Source: Maritalea myrionectae DSM 19524
GTDB lineage: Bacteria > Pseudomonadota > Alphaproteobacteria > Rhizobiales > Devosiaceae
DNA: 64,000 nucleotides
Assembly (NCBI RefSeq): GCF_000423365.1
Contig: NZ_AUHV01000006.1
Coordinates: 62,001-126,000, forward strand
Direction: 5' to 3'
Shown here: one piece after another, positions 8,003-16,173 of the stretch
Layout of the letters: each line of letters opens with the position of its first letter
How positions within the stretch are numbered: position 1 is the first letter of the stretch
Notes under the pieces: model-generated
Told to the model about the DNA's origin: nothing
What the model saw: only the letters and a program-made list of their open reading frames with translations
Database searches by the model: none
Position numbers and translations under genes: made by a program

Positions 8003-9126
8003 TGGGCTGCCTCCATTTTTGGCGCATCATCGTCGCCATTTTCATTTTGCTGCGCGTCAAATTCCTTGCGCATGGTGCGGATCAGGTCCAATTCGGCTTG
8101 GAAATCCACATAGTGCGGCAGCTTCAAATGCTCCACAAAGCCTGTGGCCTGAATATTGTCGGAGTGTGACAGCACAAATTCCTGATCTTGTGCCGGGGCG
8201 GAAAATTCTTCGCCCAGCTCTTTCCAGCGGAGCGAACGATCCACCAGCGCCATCGACATAGCTTTGCGTTCCGCTTGCCCGAACACCAAACCGTAGCCGC
8301 GGGTGAAGGCCGGTGGCGCTTTGGCGCTGCCTTTAAACTGGTTGATCATTTGACACTCGGTCACTTCCATGGTGCCAATGGGCACGGCAAAGCCAAGCTC
8401 TTCCGCAAAGAACTCCACCTCGACTTCGCCAAAGCGAATTTCGCCGGCGAAAGGGTGCGAGCGGGCATAGCCGCGCTGGGTTGAGTAGCCCAGCGCCAGC
8501 AAAAAGCCTTCGTCACCGCGGGCCAGATTTTGCAGCCGCACATCGCGATCAGTTGGAAAGTCGATCGGGGTGCGGGTCAAGTCGCCTGTTTCATGGCCTT
8601 CGTCAAATCGATGGTCTGGCTCAATCATGCCGGACTTGCCCAAAATGTCCGAAACGCGCGGCACTTCCGCATTCAGATCAATGTCTTCGTCACTTGAAGG
8701 GGGTGTTTCCGGTGCCGCTTCCGCGTCGAAATCGAAATTGATCAGGCGGTGGGAATAGTCAAAAGTTGGCCCAAGCACTTGGCCACCGGGCAAATCTTTA
8801 AAGGTCGCCGAGATGCGGCGCTCGATGGCCATCTTGCCGGTTTCAATGGGTTCCGCATAACCAAAGCGCGGCAGGGTGGTGCGGTAGGCGCGGATCAAGA
8901 AGATCGCTTCGATCAAATCACCCTGTGCCTGCCGAATGGCCATGGCCGCCAATTCCGGGTCATAAAGCGAGCCTTCGCCCATCACGCGATCCACGGCGAA
9001 TGACAATTGCTCGGTGATCTGATCGAGGCGCAGGCCGGGCACATTTTCATTGCCACGACGTTTGGCAGCAAACAATGTGTGGGCGTTTTTGATGGCTTTT
9101 TCGCCACCCTTTACAGCAACATACAT
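7999..9126 (-). CDS. phnI: C-P lyase core subunit PhnI
   Basis: A 375-residue PhnI, the nucleosidase-type subunit that, with PhnG, H and L, transfers the ribose triphosphate of ATP to the phosphonate. Conserved stretches include the N-terminal MYVAVKGGEKAI and a central LGYSTQRGYARSHPFAGEIR. The C-terminal tail is short and acidic. It starts two bases after the phnH stop and overlaps phnJ, as expected for a complex made in stoichiometric amounts. Confidence 0.96.
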   Translation of the reverse strand: MYVAVKGGEKAIKNAHTLFAAKRRGNENVPGLRLDQITEQLSFAVDRVMGEGSLYDPELAAMAIRQAQGDLIEAIFLIRAYRTTLPRFGYAEPIETGKMAIERRISATFKDLPGGQVLGPTFDYSHRLINFDFDAEAAPETPPSSDEDIDLNAEVPRVSDILGKSGMIEPDHRFDEGHETGDLTRTPIDFPTDRDVRLQNLARGDEGFLLALGYSTQRGYARSHPFAGEIRFGEVEVEFFAEELGFAVPIGTMEVTECQMINQFKGSAKAPPAFTRGYGLVFGQAERKAMSMALVDRSLRWKELGEEFSAPAQDQEFVLSHSDNIQATGFVEHLKLPHYVDFQAELDLIRTMRKEFDAQQNENGDDDAPKMEAAQ

Positions 9127-9128
9127 GT

Positions 9129-9746
9129 CTATTCTCCTTGCGCCGGGTCAAGATTGATTTTGGTGGAGCGGGGCAGGGCAGCCAGTTGCGTTTCGGTCAC
9201 GAAAATATGGTCGATGCCCAAGGGATATTCCGCATTGTTGGCTTCAGCCTGCTGCCAGAATTTTTCGCTCAAACTAGATGAAGCGAAGGCGCGGCTGGTT
9301 TCAATGCCGGGTCCGGAAAGCGTGGCGCCTGCGTGATTGGCCAGATCGTTCACGGCGATAATGACCGTGGTGGATTGGTCAGGATATTCATGATTGCCCA
9401 TATTGAAAGCGTGGTCGCCTTCTAGGGCTTCCGCACTGCTCAGAAAGGCAAACTGCGCTTTTTGCGGGTCACTTGTTGTGGCCGCGCCGGTGTGGAATGC
9501 CAGGAATTGCCTTGTCTCGGCCGAATTGAGTGCCTCATCGAGATAGATCAACGTCTCCGCATCACAAAGGGTCAAGGCAACCATAGTAGCGACCGGATTG
9601 AGGGCGCCCGCATTGTCCACTTTATGTGGCGCATCATAGATTTTGCCTGGCTGCGCCATGGCATCCATAATGGATTTAAAGCTCTGCTGGCTTTGATGGG
9701 TGAGGTCGGTGAAGCCTTGTGCAATGGTTCGTTGTGGCATTGTCAT
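9129..9746 (-). CDS. phnH: C-P lyase core subunit PhnH
   Basis: A 205-residue PhnH, a PLP-transferase-like fold without cofactor that forms part of the PhnGHIJ core. Recognisable segments are the N-terminal QSFKSIMDAMAQPG and the C-terminal YPLGIDHIFVTETQLAALPR. The start codon overlaps the phnG stop as TAATG. A second in-frame ATG follows two codons later. Confidence 0.94.
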   Translation of the reverse strand: MTMPQRTIAQGFTDLTHQSQQSFKSIMDAMAQPGKIYDAPHKVDNAGALNPVATMVALTLCDAETLIYLDEALNSAETRQFLAFHTGAATTSDPQKAQFAFLSSAEALEGDHAFNMGNHEYPDQSTTVIIAVNDLANHAGATLSGPGIETSRAFASSSLSEKFWQQAEANNAEYPLGIDHIFVTETQLAALPRSTKINLDPAQGE

Positions 9747-10228
9747 TATCCGTCTCCCCGCACCATGGTGAAAAAGTCGACCTTGGTGGCCGCTGCTTTT
9801 TTCAGTTTGTCTTTTTTGGCCGTGACTTGCTCTTGCTCCAGCGGTGCGATGATGTTGGCTTCAACGCTTTGCTTGTGCGCTTCGCTCAACCAGGCGGCAT
9901 CGAAGAAAGCTGCAATGGCGGCTTTGCGTTGGTTGCGGCCTTGGCAATAGGCGTGGCCAACTTCACCACTTTCCAATTGAATGGCGGCGCGGGTCACAGT
10001 TATTTCGCCCAGATTAAACGGTGCCCCGCCGCCGCCGATCCGCCCGCGCGTCATCACGAGGCCTGTTTCAGGCTTGCGGGCGAATGTCCAGTCTGGCTTG
10101 TCAGCAAATTGCTCATACAGATCTTCAAGTTGTTGGTCGGGCGCTTGCGCCAAAACGCGCATCACGCGCTGGCGGGCAATCACCTCAGCATTTTCAGCTT
10201 GTGTGTCAGGGGAGGAAGGCGCGGTCAT
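9746..10228 (-). CDS. phnG: C-P lyase core subunit PhnG, first gene of the minus-strand phn operon
   Basis: A 160-residue PhnG with the conserved ARQRVMRVLAQAP opening, the TGLVMTRGRIGGGGAPFNLGE block and the GHAYCQGRNQRKAAIAAFFDA core. It works with PhnH, I and L on the first activation step. It is the promoter-proximal gene of the minus arm and faces phnF across an AT-rich region holding a candidate operator. Confidence 0.95.
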   Translation of the reverse strand: MTAPSSPDTQAENAEVIARQRVMRVLAQAPDQQLEDLYEQFADKPDWTFARKPETGLVMTRGRIGGGGAPFNLGEITVTRAAIQLESGEVGHAYCQGRNQRKAAIAAFFDAAWLSEAHKQSVEANIIAPLEQEQVTAKKDKLKKAAATKVDFFTMVRGDG

Positions 10229-10307
10229 AGATTGGCTCTTTTCAGTTTTTGAACGATCAGAACGGGTGCTGTCCTAAAGCATTTCAAAAAGTTTGTCTAT
10301 ATTATTT

Positions 10308-10323
10308 GTATATATTTGTATAC
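10308..10323. promoter_or_regulatory. Candidate operator in the phnG-phnF divergent promoter region
   Basis: An AT-rich stretch (10292-10335) between the divergent phnG and phnF genes carries repeated TTTGTAT and TTTGTCTAT words. It includes an imperfect inverted repeat with GTATA/TATAC arms at 10308-10323. The TTTGTCTAT word recurs at 11150-11158, upstream of phnC. PhnF is a GntR/HutC-type repressor, so these shared words are candidate PhnF sites; no binding has been shown. Confidence 0.45.
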
Positions 10324-10399
10324 TTTTGTTTGTATGGTTTATTAAAGTGCGAAATTGTTGCAGTCATATGACGGCATCAAAGGCTTGGGAGTGTGGAGT

Positions 10400-11125
10400 T
10401 TGAGCAAGATTGAGCGGGGGCAGGGCGTGTCCCTCTGGCGGCAAATCGCCGAGCGATTGCAGCATGAAATTGTGGCGGGTACCTACAAGCCGGGCACGCA
10501 ATTGCCGACAGAAGTCGAATTGGCAAATGATTATGAAGTGAATCGCCATACGGTGCGGCGCGCCATTGCGGCGCTCACGGAGAACGGGTTTCTCACCGCG
10601 ACGCGTGGCCGCGGCACCTTTGTGGCAGATGCGCCCATCACCTATCCGATTTCATCGCGCACGCGCTTTTCTGAAATTATCAGCGCCCAGAAGCGCCAGC
10701 CGGGTGGGCGGTTGATCTCTTCAGCAGAGGAAGCGGCAACTGAGGACGTGGCCAAGCATCTCGACATAGTGGCGGGCGATTCGGTGCTGCGCATCGAGAC
10801 CTTGCGGGTGGCCGACGGGGTGCCGATCACCGTGGCCACCATCTGGTTTCGTAAAGATTTGCTGCCTGATCTGGTGCCGCACTATGCCGAGTTGGGGTCG
10901 ATCTCAAAAGCATTGGCCCGGGCGGGCTATGAAAATTACAAGCGCGACAAGAGCTGGGTGACCGCCATTGCCGCTACGGCAGATGATGCGCGCCTGTTGC
11001 AGGTGGAGGTGGGGTATCCGCTGATGCAGATCACCAGCGTGAATGTGTCAGATTCAGGGGAAAAACTGCAATATACCCGTTCCCGCTTTCGGGGCGAGAC
11101 GGTGCAGTTGGAGATCGAAAGCTAG
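10400..11125 (+). CDS. phnF: Phosphonate metabolism GntR-family (HutC-type) regulator PhnF
   Basis: A 241-residue regulator. An N-terminal GntR winged helix (LWRQIAERLQHEIVAGTYKPG to TVRRAIAALTENGFL and GRGTFV) is followed by a UTRA effector domain with the VLRIETLRVADGVPIT motif. No in-frame ATG exists near the 5' end. I chose the TTG at 10400, which gives the conserved SKIERGQGVSLWRQ start and has GGGAG nine bases upstream. The frame opens upstream from a TTG at 10355. The product probably represses both phn arms; the ligand is unknown. Confidence 0.88.
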   Translation: MSKIERGQGVSLWRQIAERLQHEIVAGTYKPGTQLPTEVELANDYEVNRHTVRRAIAALTENGFLTATRGRGTFVADAPITYPISSRTRFSEIISAQKRQPGGRLISSAEEAATEDVAKHLDIVAGDSVLRIETLRVADGVPITVATIWFRKDLLPDLVPHYAELGSISKALARAGYENYKRDKSWVTAIAATADDARLLQVEVGYPLMQITSVNVSDSGEKLQYTRSRFRGETVQLEIES

Positions 11126-11178
11126 GCGCAGCGCGTTTGGCGACCTATATTTGTCTATGAATAGCGACTTTCACAAAT

Positions 11179-11200
11179 CTGACATCTAACCGACATTTTT
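11179..11200 (+). promoter_or_regulatory. PHO-box-like direct repeat upstream of phnC
   Basis: Two adjacent 11-base units, CTGACATCTAA and CCGACATTTTT, match the PhoB-binding pattern of CTGTCAT-type repeats at 11-bp spacing. They start 78 bases before phnC and are preceded by a weaker TTTCACAAAT unit. phnCDE genes of other alphaproteobacteria are PhoB-regulated, so phosphate-starvation control is likely. Confidence 0.6.
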
Positions 11201-11256
11201 ATGTAAAGCAGCAGCAATAGAGATGGGCCCGAATTCGAATAGGGGCACATCTTTAC

Positions 11257-12114
11257 ATGTTGAAGCTGCAAAATATTAATCGTCGATTTGGAGACAAATT
11301 GGCGGTGAAAAATGTCAACCTCTCCATCGCCTCAGGCGAAATGGTGGGGGTGATCGGTCAATCCGGGGCGGGCAAATCCACCCTGCTGCGCATGATCAAC
11401 CAATTGATTGCCACCAGCGACGGGGCCATCGAGTTTGATGGCACCAAAGTCTCCAGCCTGAAAGGCGCTGACTTGCGCAATTGGCAACGTGATTGCGCCA
11501 TGATCTTTCAGCAGTTCAATCTGGTGCCGCGCCTAGATGTTTTGACCAATGTGATGTTGGGGCGTTTGAACCGGCGCAACACATTTTCTTCCCTCATCAA
11601 AAGTTTCACCGAAGAAGAGCAGCTTGAAGCGCTTGAAGCGCTGGAACGGTTGAGCATTGCGCAAACCGCGTTGCAGCGCGCGGGCACTTTGTCCGGCGGT
11701 CAGCAGCAGCGCGTGGCCATTGCCCGCGCCCTGATGCAGCAGCCAAAAATGATTTTGGCCGATGAGCCGATTGCATCGCTTGATCCGCGCAACGCGAAAG
11801 TGGTGATGGATAGTTTGAAGGCGATCAATGAAGATGACGGCATCACCGTGATCACCAATCTGCACACACTGGATACGGCCCGCAATTATTGCGAGCGGAT
11901 CATCGGCATGGCCCATGGTGAGGTGGTGTTTGATGGCCCGCCTGAAGCGCTGACCACTGAGGTGGCGCGCCGCATTTATGGTGCCGAAGGGCTGAAAGAT
12001 GCCTTCTCTGAAAGCATGACCTCGACTTCTCTTGAAGACGACAATGAGACACCCGCGCAAAAACGCCGCGGGCCCTATCGTGATGCCGACGAGGCGCACG
12101 TGACGCTGAATTGA
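11257..12114 (+). CDS. phnC: Phosphonate ABC transporter ATP-binding protein PhnC
   Basis: A 285-residue ABC ATPase. Walker A is [12 protein letters not shown], the signature is [15 protein letters not shown] and Walker B is [13 protein letters not shown]; the H-loop reads TNLHTLDTA. It energises phosphonate import. A roughly 30-residue hydrophilic C-terminal tail extends beyond the usual family end. AGGGG lies upstream of the ATG. It leads the phnCDE1E2 arm. Confidence 0.94.
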   Translation: MLKLQNINRRFGDKLAVKNVNLSIASGEMVGVIGQSGAGKSTLLRMINQLIATSDGAIEFDGTKVSSLKGADLRNWQRDCAMIFQQFNLVPRLDVLTNVMLGRLNRRNTFSSLIKSFTEEEQLEALEALERLSIAQTALQRAGTLSGGQQQRVAIARALMQQPKMILADEPIASLDPRNAKVVMDSLKAINEDDGITVITNLHTLDTARNYCERIIGMAHGEVVFDGPPEALTTEVARRIYGAEGLKDAFSESMTSTSLEDDNETPAQKRRGPYRDADEAHVTLN

Positions 12115-12173
12115 TGCGCTGAGGCGCAGCAATGAATTTCAACGGTAAACCGCATAATTTTAGGAGAATCCCC

Positions 12174-13079
12174 ATGAATGCGATCCGTACTGGCCTTTTG
12201 TCTGCTGTAGCTGTTGTGGCCATGTCCTCAACCGCCATGGCGCTTGATACATTCCGCGTTGGTATTTTGGGCGGCGAAAACGAAGCCGACCGTTTGCGCA
12301 ACAACCAATGCTTGATCGATCTATTGCCTGAAGCCATTGGCGTGAACAATGTTCAATTGTTCCCAGCTGCAGACTATGACGGTGTAATCCAGGGCCTTTT
12401 GGGCGGCACGCTTGATTATGCCGAGCTGGGTGCGTCTGGCTATGCAGCTGTTTATCTGCAAGACCCAGAGGCTGTAGATCCGATTTTGACCACCGAACAA
12501 GTTGATGGTGCAACGGGCTATCACTCCATCATGTTGGCCCGCTCAGATAGCGGCATTGAATCTTTGGACGATATGAAGGGCAAGCATCTTGGTTATGCTG
12601 ACCCAGATTCAACTTCAGGCTTCTTGGTCCCCTCCGTTGCCTTGCCTAAAGAATTGGGCATGCCCGTTGATGAATATTTCTCAGAAACCTCCTTCAATGG
12701 CGGGCACGAAAACAATGTGTTGGCGGTGCTGGACGGCAAAATTGACGGCGGTGTGACCTGGTCATCAGGCGTTGGTGAATATTTGGATGGCTACACTTCG
12801 GGCAATATCCGCAAGATGGTGGATAAAGGCCTTCTCGACATGGAAGACGTGAAAGAGATCTGGCGTTCGCCTTTGATCCCGAATGGTCCAATTGTTGTGC
12901 GTGCCGATCTGGAGGAAGATGTACGTGCCAAGTTCAAAGACTTCATGTTGAGCTTGCCAGAAACAAATCCTGATTGTTTTTCTGCCATCCAAGGCGGCAC
13001 ATATAACGGTTTCGTGGAAGTAGATCACTCATTCTACGAAACAATCGTTGACGCCCGTAAAGCCAAAATTGGCGGCTAA
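12174..13079 (+). CDS. phnD: Phosphonate ABC transporter substrate-binding protein PhnD
   Basis: A 301-residue periplasmic binding protein with a signal peptide cleaved after a TAMA-type site near residue 22. The TFRVGILGGENEADR start of the mature protein and the YADPDSTSGFLVPSVAL segment are typical PhnD ligand-site sequences. The ATG at 12174 has AGGAG eight bases upstream and begins the signal peptide; the longer frame from 12132 adds a leader without a ribosome site. A strong hairpin follows the gene. Confidence 0.95.
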   Translation: MNAIRTGLLSAVAVVAMSSTAMALDTFRVGILGGENEADRLRNNQCLIDLLPEAIGVNNVQLFPAADYDGVIQGLLGGTLDYAELGASGYAAVYLQDPEAVDPILTTEQVDGATGYHSIMLARSDSGIESLDDMKGKHLGYADPDSTSGFLVPSVALPKELGMPVDEYFSETSFNGGHENNVLAVLDGKIDGGVTWSSGVGEYLDGYTSGNIRKMVDKGLLDMEDVKEIWRSPLIPNGPIVVRADLEEDVRAKFKDFMLSLPETNPDCFSAIQGGTYNGFVEVDHSFYETIVDARKAKIGG

Positions 13080-13095
13080 TTCTAAAACCTCGTTG

Positions 13096-13124
13096 AAAGG
13101 ACCGGTCATGTTGACCGGTCCTTT
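13096..13124 (+). terminator. Strong intercistronic hairpin between phnD and phnE1
   Basis: A perfect 13-bp stem (13096-13108 and 13112-13124) with a three-base loop ends in only a few T residues. It sits 17 bases after the phnD stop and within the phnE1 leader. Such elements usually give partial termination or protect upstream mRNA, raising the binding protein over the permeases. Confidence 0.7.
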
Positions 13125-13150
13125 TGCATATCTATGTGGAGCGCGATTTG

Positions 13151-14119
13151 ATGGGTGCTGTTAGCCAATCTTCACCGCCAAAACTTTCTGATGCCACCAA
13201 AAAGGTGCATCAACATTATCAAGAGCTGGCGCGAACCAAAAAGCTTTATAGCTTTCTCACCATCGGTATTCTCGGGGCCATTCTTGTGGCGGCCTTGTGG
13301 TTTGCCAATGCCTCGAACTCGGGCAAATTTATTGATCGCATCCCGTATTTTTTCGATTTTGTTTTGAATTTCTTGCCGGACGATCCTTTGGAGATTTTCC
13401 GGGCCCTGTTTGATTTGCCGTCGCCCTATGCCGATGGTTCGTTGAAATATGATTATGAAGAGGGGCGGCATTATCTGTTCGGCGATTTTTATCTGCCTGA
13501 ATATTTTTATGAAATGCTGGTCACCCTCAATATTGCTTTTGTGTCCACGCTGTTGGGCGGCGGCATTGCCTTTGTGCTCTGCTTTTTCGCAGCCTCCAAT
13601 CTGGTGGGTTCCAAAGCGGTGCGCTTTGTGGTGCGCCGCATCATGGAGCTGCTGCGCGCCTTCCCCGAAATTGTGATTGCAGGCTTGTTGGCTGCGATCT
13701 TGTCGCTGGGTCCAATTGCAGCGATTGCCGCGGTGTCGATCCACACGATCGGCGCGTTGGGCAAGCTGTTTTTCGAAGTGGTGGAAAATGCCGACATGAA
13801 ACCGGATGAGGGTTTGCGGGCCGCGGGCGCCAGTTGGGTTGAGCGGGTGCGCTTTGCCATTGTGCCGCAAGTGCTGCCCAACTTCACGTCCTATGCCTTG
13901 CTGCGCGCTGAGATCAATGTGCGTGCCTCCACCATCATTGGTGCGGTGGGCGGCGGCGGTATTGGCGAAGTGTTTCGCCTGTCTTTGTCGCGCGATCATG
14001 CGGCGAAAACATACGCCATTATTCTTTTGCTGTTTGTCACCATCGTCGCCGTGGATCAGCTGTCGGGCTGGCTGCGCCGCAAGATGGTGGGCGATCAAGC
14101 GTTCCAGTTCGGCGCATAG
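13151..14119 (+). CDS. phnE1: Phosphonate ABC transporter permease PhnE (first copy)
   Basis: A 322-residue inner-membrane permease with an N-terminal membrane segment (ILGAILVAALWF), a soluble stretch and a BPD-transport domain containing the ATPase-coupling loop near DEGLRAAGASWVERVRFAIVPQVLP. I prefer ATG 13151, which has GGAG nine bases upstream, over the upstream TTG at 13124 that lies in the hairpin. It pairs with phnE2 to form a heterodimeric channel. Confidence 0.9.
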   Translation: MGAVSQSSPPKLSDATKKVHQHYQELARTKKLYSFLTIGILGAILVAALWFANASNSGKFIDRIPYFFDFVLNFLPDDPLEIFRALFDLPSPYADGSLKYDYEEGRHYLFGDFYLPEYFYEMLVTLNIAFVSTLLGGGIAFVLCFFAASNLVGSKAVRFVVRRIMELLRAFPEIVIAGLLAAILSLGPIAAIAAVSIHTIGALGKLFFEVVENADMKPDEGLRAAGASWVERVRFAIVPQVLPNFTSYALLRAEINVRASTIIGAVGGGGIGEVFRLSLSRDHAAKTYAIILLLFVTIVAVDQLSGWLRRKMVGDQAFQFGA

Positions 14120-14125
14120 GGGGAT

Positions 14126-15481
14126 ATGACCATGTTGACCACCACAATCCTCACCGCCGAACGGCAAGCCGAGCTAAAAGAGCAATATGCCGAGGTGTTT
14201 CACAAAGACCCGGTGAAAAAGTTTCGCCCGCTGGCGATTGTCGCGGCGTTGCTGGCCTATCTCGTGGCCTGCTTTTTCTTTTTCAATATTCCGCAGGTTT
14301 TCTCCGATGCCAAATGGGACCGGGCCGGGCTTTATATGGCCGATTGGGTGTCTTGGCAGGCGCAGCCAAAGTTCCGCTTCCGCGATGATGGGCTGGAACT
14401 GCAATATCCGCGCTTTTCACCCCTTGGGGCCGAGCCAGATCCAAGTTGGGTGATCGCCAATGAAACCGCCGATGCCTATCGTGTCGATTTTGGCCCGAGC
14501 GATTTTATCGTCGTGCAAGAAGGTCTGGTGGAGATCACCAAGGGCGGACAGCGTTTTGAGGTGGTGATCACCGATGATGAAGCTCTTTTGCCGCCCAACG
14601 CCACCAGCGCTTTTGAAGCCCGCAACGGCCGCGTGAAATTCAGTTTTGGCTTTGCCGGCAATATTGAAATTCGCAACACCCAAGTGCGCGTTTGGCGCCG
14701 CTTTTGGGGGTGGGAGAATTTCTTCTTTGATCCGAGTTCAGCTTTTTGGGGTATGAACGGATTTGAAGTGATCTCGACGATTGCTGCTGGGCCGCAACTT
14801 GCCGAGGGCCAAAGCAATCTGAGCGTGGCGATCAATGACTTTCTTTATAATGCCGAATGGCAGCATGCAGACGTGTTTGTGAAATTGCTGCAAACCATTG
14901 TGATGGCCTTTGTGGGTACGTTGTTTGCGGGCATTCTTGCCTTCCCGCTGGCCTTTATTGCCGCGCGCAATATCACACGGTCTAACGCCGCCAACTGGTT
15001 TATGAAGCGGGCGTTCGACTTTTTGCGCTCGGTCGATATGCTGATTTGGGCGCTGTTTTTCACCCGCTCATTCGGGCCGGGACCGATTGCCGGTATCGCG
15101 GCGATCTTTTTCACCGACACGGGTACGCTCGGCAAACTTTATTCCGAAGCCTTGGAGAATGTCGACGACAAGCAACGCGAAGGCGTGAAGTCATTGGGCG
15201 CGTCGCCAGTGGAAGTACAGCGCTTCGGCGTGGTGCCGCAAGTGCTGCCGCTTTTTGCGTCGCAAGCGCTCTATTTCTGGGAATCCAACACCCGATCCGC
15301 CACCATTATCGGGGCGGTAGGCGCGGGCGGCATTGGCCTCAAACTGCTCGAAGCCATGCGCACCGGCACCGACTGGGAAAATGTCGGCTATATGGTGATC
15401 TTGATCCTGATCGTCGTGTTTGTCTTTGACAATATCTCGAACTATTTGCGCACTAAGCTGATCGGGGAAGAGGCGCGTTAG
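14126..15481 (+). CDS. phnE2: Phosphonate ABC transporter permease PhnE (second copy, long form)
   Basis: A 451-residue permease. The C-terminal 210 residues are a normal PhnE domain with coupling loop EGVKSLGASPVEVQRFGVVPQVLP. Between the first membrane helix (about residues 35-55) and that domain lies an insert of about 190 residues without membrane segments, presumably periplasmic. It follows phnE1 by six bases. The ATG at 14132 has better spacing from GGGGGA and may be the true start, two codons inside. Confidence 0.88.
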   Translation: MTMLTTTILTAERQAELKEQYAEVFHKDPVKKFRPLAIVAALLAYLVACFFFFNIPQVFSDAKWDRAGLYMADWVSWQAQPKFRFRDDGLELQYPRFSPLGAEPDPSWVIANETADAYRVDFGPSDFIVVQEGLVEITKGGQRFEVVITDDEALLPPNATSAFEARNGRVKFSFGFAGNIEIRNTQVRVWRRFWGWENFFFDPSSAFWGMNGFEVISTIAAGPQLAEGQSNLSVAINDFLYNAEWQHADVFVKLLQTIVMAFVGTLFAGILAFPLAFIAARNITRSNAANWFMKRAFDFLRSVDMLIWALFFTRSFGPGPIAGIAAIFFTDTGTLGKLYSEALENVDDKQREGVKSLGASPVEVQRFGVVPQVLPLFASQALYFWESNTRSATIIGAVGAGGIGLKLLEAMRTGTDWENVGYMVILILIVVFVFDNISNYLRTKLIGEEAR

Positions 15482-15490
15482 CGCCCCGAC

Positions 15491-16042
15491 CTATTGGCCA
15501 AAGCTATCATGCTCGCTGGAGAGGAACGCCTCCTCGGCGGGCGTGTTTTCGCGCCCCAGTACTTGGTTGCGATAGGGGTAGCGGCCAAACTGCTCGATAA
15601 TGTCCCGGTGCTTGATTTCATATTCAAGGCTATTCTCATTGCCGAGGCTTTTGAACAGCTTTACCGCCTCATCATGCACTTTCAGGCTTTCTGCATGCAT
15701 ATAGGGCATATAGGCAAAGGTGCGCATCCGCACTTCTAAATGTTGATCGTCGCCGCTGGCCACGAGCTCTTGCGCCAAGGTGAGCGCCTGCATGTCAGAG
15801 GCGAAGGCGCGTTTGTCTTTGCGGTAAATTTGGCGGCTGAATTGATCCAGAATGATGATCTCCGCCAGGCGCCCTTCGGCATCTACCCGCCAATCGAACA
15901 GATCACCGCGTGCGGCGGCTGTGTGCGTATCTTTGAACTGGTCGATGATTTTGGCGTCAAACGCTTCGCCTCCGGTGAACCAATCTTTTTCTCCATGGTC
16001 GACAAACCAGAATTGAATAATGTCTTTTGCGGTGACCGTCAT
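15491..16042 (-). CDS. DUF924 family protein
   Basis: A 183-residue cytosolic protein with the DUF924 hallmarks IIQFWFVDHGEKDWF, IIILDQFSRQIYRKDKRAFASD and KHRDIIEQFGRYPYRNQVLGR. The fold is helical and TPR-like in known members; the biochemical role is unknown. It converges on phnE2, nine bases from its stop, and stands alone. No link to phosphonate use is evident. Confidence 0.9.
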   Translation of the reverse strand: MTVTAKDIIQFWFVDHGEKDWFTGGEAFDAKIIDQFKDTHTAAARGDLFDWRVDAEGRLAEIIILDQFSRQIYRKDKRAFASDMQALTLAQELVASGDDQHLEVRMRTFAYMPYMHAESLKVHDEAVKLFKSLGNENSLEYEIKHRDIIEQFGRYPYRNQVLGRENTPAEEAFLSSEHDSFGQ

Positions 16043-16173
16043 AGGCGCTCCTTTTCCATCAATCTAAATTGACGATGATTTTTAAGAAAATCAACTTGAA
16101 GTGAGTTTGGGGTCGCCATCGCTGCGTATTTTGCGCTAGTAAGGCGCAAATTCAATTTCAAACTGGCGCACCT

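Noticed and set aside
13172-14167. A 331-codon open frame antisense to phnE1
   Set aside because: It mirrors a clear permease gene, is rich in Gln, His and Arg with no recognisable domain, and results from codon bias of the real gene.
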